From positions 1 through 16,174 of the forward strand of contig CAIYOB010001136.1 of assembly GCA_903927685.1 (NCBI GenBank): 16,174 bases of DNA, in the 5' to 3' direction. The translations under genes were made by a program, and so were the position numbers. This document shows positions 6,273 to 15,600 of the stretch, one piece after another. Position 1 is the stretch's first letter. Every line of letters starts with the position of its first letter. Origin of the DNA: an uncultured Planctomycetaceae bacterium (GTDB lineage: Bacteria > Planctomycetota > Planctomycetia > Pirellulales > Pirellulaceae). The notes under the pieces were generated by a model. That model saw only the letters and a list, made by a program, of their open reading frames with translations, was not told the origin of the DNA and did not search any database.

Positions 6273-8944
6273 TCGATGACTTCGTTCGTGATCTCGAGGG
6301 CCGTCACGCCCGACTTGAGTTCGCCCTTCCAGTCTCCGTCGAGCGGCGCGAGGGTCTTGCCCTCGCCGTCCTCCATCTTGAAACTCAAGCCGAATCGCTC
6401 GGTGGCTTGCAACGAGTACTTGCCGCTCGGCGCCACCAGGGTGCGATGTGTGACGTGCTCGAACTTTTCCGCGCGTTCCTTCGTGATCGCGAGCCCCAGA
6501 TTCCCGGCATCGAAGCTCACCACTTGCTGCGGCTTCAGAGCGACCCGCACGACCGGCGTGATTCCCGAGTAAAAGGTGGCGCCCAGGGGCACCGACTCGC
6601 CTTTGTCATTCGTCGCGGTCAGCGGCATTTCCGACAGCCACATGCCTGAGGCCAACGACACCGGCTGCTCGCCGACGTTGTGCACGTGCAGCTTGAAGGT
6701 CAGCTTCGTGCCGTGACTCGGCAGCGTCTGCTTGTTCTCCGGAAGGACTTCGAGACCCGCTCGCAACCCATTGGTCGGCGGACCCCAGACCAGCGTGGAA
6801 TAGGCTTCCAGCCCGTCCGCTACCTGCGCAGTGCTTTCGTTCTTCTCCGCCGTGCGGGCGACGGGTTCCAGGCCTTTGCCGACAGGCTGGAAGCCTGTCC
6901 CACGGACCTCGAATTCGACCGCCGGCGCGAGGACATCTCCCGCGACCGCATCCAGCAGGGACGCCTTGTTTTCGAATTTCCGGAGGGTCTCCCTGGCCTT
7001 TTCCGAGATCCCCAGGTACCGCACGACTGCGCGTTGCCGACCGACCAGCGGACGTTGCGAGAACACGCTGCGCCAGCGGGCCGGACGGAGCAGCATCCGC
7101 AGCGACTTCCGCGGCTCAAGTGTCGTCGCCAGTGTGCCGCCAACGGGCAGGATTGGGTCGACGATCTGCACGTCAGGCCGTTCGAACCGCTTGCCGTTCG
7201 CATCCTGGTAGTCGATCGCGAACAGGAACTGACCGAACCAGTCCGAATTGGCCTTCCCCTTCGATTCGCCATAGCTCGCGCCGTATCGAGTCTCTGCCAG
7301 CGTGATCGGCTGGCCGCTGACATTCTCCAATTCGACAATGAACGCCACGTCGTCCGGCGTCTCGAACTTCGTGACGCGTTTTACCGGATCAATGGCGTCC
7401 TCGCTCATCGAACTCAGCACGGGGATGACGCGTGCTCGCAAGCCGTGATTCGTCGGCCCCCAGGCAGTCGGCTCAGGAACCTCGACAGCGGCGTGGTTGG
7501 CAGGATTGGCCGCCGCCGGTTTCTGCGGCACGGCCAACACCTTCAACGCGATCGTGCCGAGATCAATGGCCGGGGCGGCATCCGCCGAAACGGCCGCCGG
7601 AACCGCCTTCTTTTCCGAGCCTCGCAACATGTGGCCATCCGGGTTCTGATCGTCGAGCACCGCTTCGCCATCCGCAATCGCCGTGAACTCATATTCCGCC
7701 GCCGGCAAGCCTTCGATGCGGAACGCACCGTCGGCGGCAATCGCGACGTTCTTCCGACCATACCGCCGGCCTTCGTCGGTCTGCAGGAATTGGGACCACA
7801 ACGTCCCTGATTCATCATTGCCGCCGAAGCGTCCGCCAAAGTGCGGACCCTGCAACGAGACCTGCAACCGCACCTTGCTCCAGTCGACCTTGTGCGGAAA
7901 GCCTTCCGGCAGCGCGAGCTTCCCGATCAGCGTGCGGCCTCGACCACCGAGTTCCAAGTTCATCGTCTGGCCGGCGGGAATGTCAAATCGCACCAGCAGT
8001 CCGCTGATAAAATGGCTGCTCTGGCCATCGCTGCCATTGGCGTAACGCTGACACATGCCAAAGGGACCGGGCGGAAGTTGCTCAACGATGAAGCGGCCAT
8101 CGGCATCCGTCACGACGCGATGGCTGGCATCCACATGCACGTTGTCACTGCGAGCCCTGTAGACCCAGTACTTCGCCCCGACGACGGGCTTGTCGCCCGC
8201 GAGAACTCGACCTTCGACCCGTCCCCAAGGTTGCAGTTCGATGACGGCCGTGTCCTGCGGGATGTCGGCCAGTTCCTGTCCCACTGGAGTCCTGCGAGCC
8301 AGCGACTGGTTCGGGCTTGCCACCTCCGCGTATCCCGCCTGATGCGCGACAACGACGACCCAGGGATCAACCTCGGCCGGCATGACAAAACGGCCTTGCT
8401 CATCCGTCTCAACGACCTTTCGCAGCTTCTCCCCGTGCCCGCTATACGACAGCTCGCTCGATTGCACTTTGATCTCGTTGGTCCACGACGCGAGAGCCAA
8501 TTGAGCCTTTGCCGCCGGCTTTCCATCCGGCAGTCGCACCACTCCCGCAAAGATCTGCCGCTCGAGCTTTACGTCCAGTTCCACGACCTCGCCCTTGTTG
8601 ACGACACGCGTGGTCGCTGGCTGATAACCCTCGGCTTCGATGCGAAGTCTGGTTTTGTCCCAGGGTCGATCGGTCTCGTAAAGGAAACGCCCGTCGGTGA
8701 AGTCCTTGAGGTACTGCGTTTGCCAAGTGACGTCCTTGGCGTCGTCGCGATAGACCGAAGTCGGAACCATCCGGCATTGGTCGATCCGCTCTCCAGTCTC
8801 GGCATCGAGGACACGTCCCGAAATGCGCAGCCCAGGCTTGCCGGCCGGCTCAGACGCAGCGGCAATCGGTGTCCCTTGCCACACCAGGTCTCCCAACACT
8901 ACCACGAACGCCAAACAGCACTTTCGTCGCAGCCAAGTCAGCAT
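6251..8944 (-). CDS. Secreted 897-residue protein with carboxypeptidase-regulatory-like repeats
   Basis: The start is ATG 8944, seven bases after a strong GAGGGG site (8957-8952); a TTG five codons upstream lies in that site and is rejected. The signal peptide is about residues 1-31 (MLTWLRRKCCLAFVVVLGDL...). Then come carboxypeptidase-regulatory-like (CarboxypepD_reg/SdrD-B type) beta-sandwich units: LRISGRVLDAETGERI (from about 39), FAGVVRLPDGKPAAKA (from about 132), GRVEGRVLAGDKPVVGAKYW (from about 241) and GRTLIGKLALPEG with DGAFRIEGLPAAEYEF (about 336-425). The C-terminal half holds two copies of another domain, opened by WGPTNHGLRARV (about 495) and WGPPTNGLRAGLEV (about 720), each followed by a beta-rich stretch. 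Between them lies a segment derived from a palindromic repeat (residues about 681-718). A structural or adhesive extracellular role is inferred; no enzymatic motif is seen. It is last in the same-strand block with the ExbD-like and giant genes. Confidence 0.85.
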   Translation of the reverse strand: MLTWLRRKCCLAFVVVLGDLVWQGTPIAAASEPAGKPGLRISGRVLDAETGERIDQCRMVPTSVYRDDAKDVTWQTQYLKDFTDGRFLYETDRPWDKTRLRIEAEGYQPATTRVVNKGEVVELDVKLERQIFAGVVRLPDGKPAAKAQLALASWTNEIKVQSSELSYSGHGEKLRKVVETDEQGRFVMPAEVDPWVVVVAHQAGYAEVASPNQSLARRTPVGQELADIPQDTAVIELQPWGRVEGRVLAGDKPVVGAKYWVYRARSDNVHVDASHRVVTDADGRFIVEQLPPGPFGMCQRYANGSDGQSSHFISGLLVRFDIPAGQTMNLELGGRGRTLIGKLALPEGFPHKVDWSKVRLQVSLQGPHFGGRFGGNDESGTLWSQFLQTDEGRRYGRKNVAIAADGAFRIEGLPAAEYEFTAIADGEAVLDDQNPDGHMLRGSEKKAVPAAVSADAAPAIDLGTIALKVLAVPQKPAAANPANHAAVEVPEPTAWGPTNHGLRARVIPVLSSMSEDAIDPVKRVTKFETPDDVAFIVELENVSGQPITLAETRYGASYGESKGKANSDWFGQFLFAIDYQDANGKRFERPDVQIVDPILPVGGTLATTLEPRKSLRMLLRPARWRSVFSQRPLVGRQRAVVRYLGISEKARETLRKFENKASLLDAVAGDVLAPAVEFEVRGTGFQPVGKGLEPVARTAEKNESTAQVADGLEAYSTLVWGPPTNGLRAGLEVLPENKQTLPSHGTKLTFKLHVHNVGEQPVSLASGMWLSEMPLTATNDKGESVPLGATFYSGITPVVRVALKPQQVVSFDAGNLGLAITKERAEKFEHVTHRTLVAPSGKYSLQATERFGLSFKMEDGEGKTLAPLDGDWKGELKSGVTALEITNEVIEARSSMP
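6798..6817. repeat. Degenerate inverted copy of the GACAGGCT palindrome
   Basis: This 20-base stretch matches the reverse complement of 6882-6901 at 17 of 20 positions. It lies inside the coding region of the 897-residue protein and encodes part of DGLEAYSTL on the minus strand. It could be an older copy of the same repeat or one end of an element. Confidence 0.5.
6882..6900. repeat. Planctomycete-type palindromic repeat inside a coding region
   Basis: GACAGGCT, loop GGA, AGCCTGTC forms a perfect 8-bp stem. On the minus strand it encodes TGFQPVG within RGTGFQPVGKGLEP. From general knowledge, GTGFQPV-type peptides recur in unrelated planctomycete proteins because this dispersed repeat has been inserted or retained in frame. 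Copy number outside the window was not measured. Confidence 0.75.
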
Positions 8945-9037
8945 GATTATTCCCCTCAAACCGTCCGGGATGATGGTCGTTGATCGCTTCCCAATGGACC
9001 CTCCAGCTTCATTTCATCGCGGAGCATCCGGGCTTTT

Positions 9038-9562
9038 TCATTCGGGCGATGGGTTCGACGCCTGGACCTGCACGTTGTCGACGCCGACTTCCTTGCAGAT
9101 GGCCTGCACGGCAGCGACGTGCTCGAACACGCATCGGCGATCCACCTCGATGAAAACGTCGTGGCGGGTCTTGCTGTCCGCACGGGCCTTGACCAGCAGA
9201 TCCTTCAGCCCGTCGATGTCGACCGCCTTACCGTCGGCGAGGATCGTGCCTTGAGGATCGAGCTGCACGGTGATTCTACGGACCTCTGCATAATATGGGT
9301 ACATCCCGCTTGTAGCTTGAACCGGCCGCTCGGGGCCCAATTCAACGGCTTCCTCGGATCCGACCACAATGGATCGATCTTCGAGCACGACTCGCGGGGG
9401 TTCAGGAAAGGCTGGTTGCGGTGCCGCGCTGAGTCGCCAGAATAAGATCCCGGCGACGAGGCCCAAAACTACCAAGCCGCCCAGCAGGAGCAGGGTGACG
9501 ATGGCCACGATGGTGATGATGGTCCCGGAAGATGACGAATGCGATTGTTCTTTGTGGCCCAC
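9038..9562 (-). CDS. ExbD/TolR-like membrane-anchored protein
   Basis: The 174-residue product starts at GTG 9562 with only a weak upstream GTGAG. Residues 1-12 are a short Ser-rich cytoplasmic tail (MGHKEQSHSSSS). Residues about 13-42 are one long hydrophobic segment (TIITIVAIVTLLLLGGLV...). About 45 residues of Pro/Glu-rich linker follow, and residues about 92-170 match the periplasmic ExbD/TolR domain: ITVQLDPQGTILADGKAVDI, LKDLLVKARAD, DVFIEVDRRCVFEHVAAVQA, ICKEVGVDNVQVQ. In TonB/Tol systems ExbD/TolR couples proton flow to envelope work. Here the membrane segment lacks the aspartate that canonical ExbD/TolR uses for protons, and no exbB or tonB lies in the window, so energy coupling is doubtful. 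It follows the giant gene by 91 bases and precedes the 897-residue gene by 93. The domain call is good; the role is unknown. Confidence 0.8.
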   Translation of the reverse strand: MGHKEQSHSSSSGTIITIVAIVTLLLLGGLVVLGLVAGILFWRLSAAPQPAFPEPPRVVLEDRSIVVGSEEAVELGPERPVQATSGMYPYYAEVRRITVQLDPQGTILADGKAVDIDGLKDLLVKARADSKTRHDVFIEVDRRCVFEHVAAVQAICKEVGVDNVQVQASNPSPE

Positions 9563-9610
9563 GATTTGCTCACTTTGTTGAAGAGGTCTGCCTGGGCAGT
9601 TGCAGCGCAG

Positions 9611-9630
9611 GTCAGCCTTTCCAGGCTGAC
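9611..9630. repeat. Palindromic repeat between the giant gene and the ExbD-like gene
   Basis: GTCAGCCT, loop TTCC, AGGCTGAC is a perfect 8-bp stem lying 24 bases after the end of the giant gene on the minus strand. It resembles another dispersed planctomycete palindrome. There is no T-run, so termination is uncertain; it may stabilise or separate the transcripts of the two flanking genes. Confidence 0.7.
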
Positions 9631-9653
9631 ACCGTCGGGTGGGAAAGCCCCAT

Positions 9654-12600
9654 CTACCGCTGCGGCGGACTGGCTTCCCGCACCACAGCCCCGTGCTCTT
9701 CGCTCAACACCAGCAGCGAAAACTTCTTCACGAAGTCCAGCTCGTTGGTGCCTAGCGATGTATAGTCGAAGCGGCCACGCAGATCGGTGTAGCCGTCTTT
9801 GTAGAACTTCACGCGATCGTCTTGCATCTGAGCGTAAACCTTGACGTACACCTTGGCCAGAGGCTGGCCCGTGTCGCTGTGCTTGACGTGGACTTGGCCG
9901 TAGTTCTCCACTACCTGCACGGCCAGAGCATTGGCGTAATACGCCCGTGACTTGGTCTGCCCGGCGCCGCTGATCTCGACCAGCACGTTGCTGCTGTGCA
10001 ACTGCTTGGGCAACTCGAACATCGTGGTTGCCTGCTTGTCCGGCAGGTCCAGGGCCTGCGACAGGTTGGGCCGGATGTTCGAGAACTGACCGGAATACTG
10101 CTGCACGAACGGATTGCGGCTGAACAGCAGCTCGATGTCCATCAGGTAGTAATTCACCTGGACCTGCTTCAGGTTCTGACAGTTCAGCGTCACCTTCTTC
10201 GCTTCCACCTGGAAATCGAAGCTTGCTTCCGTGGCCGCCAGCTTGGTTTGGACCTCGGTGCGGCTTTCCTTGTCGACGACCTTGGCGTCCTGTCCATCGA
10301 TCTCGTCCAGTTGGGCGAGCAGGGCGCCGAACAGGTCCCGCCAGCGGTCCACCGGGTGCTCGGCGTACTTCGCGGCGATGTCGCGGGCCTGCTGTGGCTG
10401 CTCGCGGAACATCGCCAAGTATGCGGCGAAGTAGTCGTATTGCAGACAGGTGGCCAATCGCTCGGCCCGCACTCGGGCGAACGTCCCCAGCGCCTCGTCG
10501 ACGCGGTCCTGCAGCAGCAGGTAGTAGGTCACGGCCATCAGTTCCGGATCGTCCAGATCGCGGCGGTAGCTGAGGATCTTCAACAATTGGTGATACTGGG
10601 CGTGGAAACGGTCGTTGACGATCTGTCGGCGTGGGCCCAACGGATGGGCGCGGGCGTTGACCAGCGGCCGGTAATCCAAGTGCTGGTACGCTTTCCGCGC
10701 CACCGGATCGATCGTCAACAGCGGACCGTCAATGAACGCCCCGCATTGGCCGACGAAGCCGTCCGCATGCTGCAGGTACTCGCGGACCGCCGCCGGCTCG
10801 TTGTGCTTGATGGCATAGGACCACAGCGTGTCGCTGTACGCATGGCGTCGGGCCAGCAACTCGGTCACCGTGCCGAAGAACGCCTTGTCCTGCACGCGAA
10901 AGGCGATCTTGTCCAGGTTGGTGCGGTGCAGGTTGGCCTGTTCCAGGTACTTGACAACATCCTCGTTCGTGCCGAACTGCGACAGATAATCCCAGGACGT
11001 CGTGTCGATGCGGCTGAGTCTGTCGACGGCCTTCAACGTGACGGACGCAGCGCAGGCGACCAGTTGTTCGTTCCTGGAAATCTGGACCGGGGAGTGCAGG
11101 AACTCGCCGGGGGCCGGGAAGTAGAAATGGTAGTCCACCGTCTGCGTGTGGTAGGGCTGCAGGTCGATGTGGACGCTGCGGGTTTCCCGGCCCTTCAGCA
11201 CCGGGATGGCGCCGCGCGGGATCTGCAGCAGCGCATCCAGTTTCTGCTGGGAGGACGTCGGGTTCGTGACCACGACCTGGCAGCCGTAGACGACGCCAAC
11301 CAGGAACTCGTCGGTGACAAACTTGTCCACCTGCTCGTTGTTCACCTGCTGGGTGCGGTCGCCGTGCCGGAAGAAGTTCTGGCTGACCAGGATCGGCGTC
11401 GGCTCCTTCGCGGCCGGAACCTGCTTGATCTCTTCATGGAACAGGATCAACGGCGAGCCCGGCGTGAGTGTCATCTGGGCCTGCTCGAACTTCGTCTCGT
11501 GCTTGTCGGCCGTAAACGGCAGGTCGAGCACGGCCAGCGCGAACATCATCTCCGGGAAATTGTGCGAGGCTTCGGCGAAGTTTACCGAGCGGAATCTCTT
11601 CCCTTCGCCTTGGCCCGGATCGAACTGGGCGTAGTCCCGCCAGAAGGCGTTCACCGTGACGAGGTCGGCGTTCTGCTGGTCGATAGGCAAGTGGTAGTAG
11701 TTGTTCTCCGCCCACTCCTGCGTCTTGTCCAGCGGGCGGTAGAACTGGCGGGCGTCGGCCCGTGCCGCTGTGTCCCGTTCGAGGAAATCCTCGGCCTTGT
11801 CATCAGCCTCATTCCCAAACAACTGCGAGGCTTTCAGTCTCCTCTCGGACCGGCGCAGGGTGCCCAAGATCTTGTCCTGCTCTTTGGGCAGAGCGGACTT
11901 GCCTTCCGGTTTTGCGGGGGCGTTGGCCGCGGCAAGGTCCAAGATTTCAACCGTCGGAGCTGCCGGCTCCGCCGCCCAGGTCGTGGCTGCGGCGCGTCCG
12001 TCCACCACCACGGCCCCGGTAATGCCTGCATCCGCATTCACACCCACTCCGAACTGAAGCCTGACTGTTTCCGCCAGCTTCTGAGCCGCATCGATCCCCA
12101 GTGCGTCGCCCGTTTCCAACGCAGTGCCTTTCAGCGCTGTTTCGAACAGAGTATTGAACCGCTCAACGTCGGGCGGGATCAATGCGAAGCGGTCGCCTGT
12201 GTCGCGCACGGTGTGCTGCCGATCCGCCGCCACGCGCTGCGACAGCAGAATCCGTTCGGCGGCGTTCAACTGGGAGTAGTTCCAGGGCTGAGTGTAGACC
12301 GCCAGGTCCTCGCCCAGCAGCCAGCGGTCGAGGAATTGCTTGTCCTTCTTGTTTGTCAGGTACGGCTGCACGACGGTGCGGAAGAACTCCGGGTCCTTGT
12401 GGTACAGGAAGAAGTGCAGTTCGTGGCAGGCGTACTTCGAGTACTGCGCACGCTTCTCCTCCGGCTTCAGGTTCGGCCAGTTCATCAGGAAGCCGAACTC
12501 GATCAGCGTCGGGTTGTTGCTGAGCGTGACGTACAGGGAATAGACCTTGGCCAAGCTGTCGTAGGTCTCCAGTCGAGCTGAGGTGATGTCGGCCACGGTG

Positions 12601-15600
12601 AACGGTTGCTTCCCCTCCACCACGCTGATCTGTTTCTGCTGGGCGAAATTCAGCTGCGGGTCCAGCCCGCTGGCCAACCGCAAGTCCACAAACGCGGCTT
12701 GGGCCTCTCCCAGCGAGACCGACCGATACGCGATGCTGCACGGATCGACCGCGACGATGTGCAGGTGTTGGTGCGGGCCGAGTTCTTGACGCGGAATCGA
12801 CACCACGCCTTGTTCGTCGACGACCAGGTTCACCAACACGGCCGACGCTTGGGCCAGGAAGTCCAGGTTGACGAAGTCACCTCCGACTGCGGCCGTGCCG
12901 CCCGCAGCGGTTCCCCGCCCCTGGTCGCCTCCAGCCGGATCGCTTTGCTTCTCGAACTCTTCCCCCGTTGCCGCCGCTTGCTCGCCCGTTTCCGTGCTGC
13001 GGACGGCCCACGGGTTCAGCAGCAGACTGGGACGTTCCAGCAGGTTGCCGGGGTACTTCTTCGCGTACTTGCGGTCCAGGATGTAGCGGTACTCGTCGCC
13101 GATGTTGCGCCCGGCCACGTACAACGCGTCCAATTTGCGGGGCTCCGTCCAAGCCGGCTCCGCGTCCCGCGCACGGCTAAGGTAGTTGAACGCAGCGTGC
13201 GCCGGATAGTATCGCGTGGCGAACACGTGAACCCGAGCGAACTTGGTGCTATTCTGCAGGCGAACCCCAATCGCCTCTTTCGTCGCGAACACGGTCGCGA
13301 TCTGTAACGGACGCTGGCCGCGTATTTCCAGCAGGCGGTTGCCACCGAGGACATGACCGGCAACTGGTGGGACGTCAGGGGGCTGAGGCCCTCCGCTCGC
13401 CTGAGCAATGCGGATGCGAATCCGCTGATTCGCTTTCTTCAGCCACAGGTCATAGTCGCCGCGCGTCAAGTTGGTGATGCGCAGCAGGCCGCCGTCAAGC
13501 GTCAGGGCCTCGAAGCGGTCAACGACATAGGACTCGGCCCGAAGCTCCAGCAAGGAGACCGCGTCCCGCGAGAGCTTTCCCTGGGCGTTGCCCCCATAGG
13601 GCACCTCCAGCGGTTGACCCTCCAAACCGTGCAATGTCTGGTAATGGGTATGCCGGTCACGCTCCAGCCTCCAGGTCTGGGTGACATCCTCCGGACCCGT
13701 GGCGGTCACCGACACGATATCGGCCAGTGCCCCCAGGCGGACGCGGCCCTGCGGATCCGTCTGCAGCGTCACCTGCACCGGCTCCCGGAAATCGCGATGC
13801 TTCAGCGCGAATCGCACCGGCCGGTCCGCTTTCCGCTCACCTGTCTTGCCAAGCAGGTCCACCACATACTCCTCGCCCGTAGAAACCGGGCCGGGTATCT
13901 GCAACTGCAGCAAGTGCAATCCTTCGACCTTCTCCGTTTGGTCGATCTGATTCAACGTGAACGATTCCTGCACTGCCAGGTCCAACTTCTTGTTCTGGCT
14001 CAGGTTCTGGACCTTGGCCTTCAGCTCGAACCGGATCTGCGACAACCGTTGCGGCACTTGGAATTCAAAGGTCGCCTCCCGGTCCTCGAACAGCTTGAAA
14101 TCACTGACCTCCTTGGCCGTGGCCACGCCATCGTGGTCCGTCGACGCGATCACCAGCCGCACGTCTTCCAGCACCGACAACGTGACGGGGATCCCGTTCA
14201 GATCCAGTTGCGGCCGGACCACGACCAACGCCTTCTGGCGCCGAAGCAGAGACTCGCGATCCACGTAGATTCCGGCCGCCAGGGAATACTCCTCCGCCTG
14301 ATGCTGGAAGAAGTCCAGCGAGCAGAAGTCGCCGTGTTGCAGGACGATGGCCTGTCGCTGCGGCGTGCTGGTGAACGGCACCACGATGTCGCCCTTGTCG
14401 TTGGGCGTGTATTCCCGTCCGCCGAACCAGAGCGTGGCTTTGGGCAGTTTCCGATTCTGTTCATCCAGCACCGTGAACACGTGCCCGGCCGTGGTGGTGC
14501 GCACCAGATGCCGCAACTGGCCCTTGCGGATCACGGCTCGGCTGCTTTGGCCGTTGCCGATGAAGTCGATGACATACACGCCCGGCTTGGTCAGCTCCGG
14601 AAACTCAAGACGCCGGCTCACGCGCCGCAGCGGCGGCTCGGGATACTCGTGTGTCTGCTCCTGGTTGGCCACCAGCCCATCGAGGTTCATGTCCGTGTTC
14701 ACGTCCGTCTGGTTCTGACGGTAGAAGTTGGCCGTGTTGATCTCGTAGACCTTGACGATCAGCGTCTTCACGTTCTTGATGAACAGCTCCAGGCTGACGG
14801 GATCTTCGGCGGCGAACCGCGGCTGGTTGGTCTCGGCAAAGTCCAGGTCGATGCGATCCTTCAGGGCCTGGTACTCGGCGGGCGACAACATCGCCGCCCA
14901 CTGCTCGCCCTCGCCCAGGCCGTTGACGATCTTGGTCTCGGCGAACGTGCGTTTCAGATACAGGTCGTTCACCCACGGCGAGTACGGTTCGGAGGTCGCC
15001 TCCGTGACGAAGAACTGTTGCAGGTAGCTCCGCACCAACGGCTCGTCGTCTCCCACGGGCGGCAGCAGCGTAACGTTCTCGAAGTTGGCGGCCAGATCGG
15101 CGGTATGCCGACGGTTGTCGTCCAGTTCCATGAACTTCGCGTTCATGTAGGTCGCGCCGCGCGGTGTTTGCAGGTAGGCCAGGAACGTCGGCTTGTCGTA
15201 AACGCCCTGGGAGCGATCCAGGACCAGTCGGTGATACAGCACGTGGGCCTTGAGCGAGTTGTGGACGGGGGCCAGCCGCTGGACGAAGCTCCACAGCCGG
15301 CCAAGATACGCCCGACGCTCGGTCGGGTCACGTTGCCAATCGATGTCCGCGTTGGGGTGCAGCTTGGTCACGTAGACGTTGACGAAGTTCTGCTGGTTGA
15401 GCAGATCCTGTTTCAGCTTCAGGCACTCGTCCAACTGCGCCAGCAGCAGTTGCCCGTGAATCCCAAAGCAACCGAATCCTCCGCTGTTTTGATAGCTCAA
15501 GTCGTCGACCACCAGCTTCGGCAGTTGTGGATAGTCGGGCCGCTGCAACCGTTCCAGCAGGTGCCGTCGGCGATCCGGCGTCAATTCGGTCGCGATCAGC

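Noticed and set aside
8945..9037. Short open stretch (KARMLRDEMKLEGPLGSDQ) after the ExbD-like stop.
   Set aside because: Too short, no start with a ribosome-binding site and no recognised family.
10650..10780. GQCGAF in the giant protein (about residue 1781) as a thioester remnant.
   Set aside because: Lacks the Glu-Gln that must follow; surrounding residues do not resemble a thioester domain.
9996..12581. 861-codon open frame on the plus strand.
   Set aside because: Antisense shadow of the giant gene; leucine/valine/glutamine/arginine-rich with no domain, and the minus frame has signal peptide, ribosome-binding site and domain structure.
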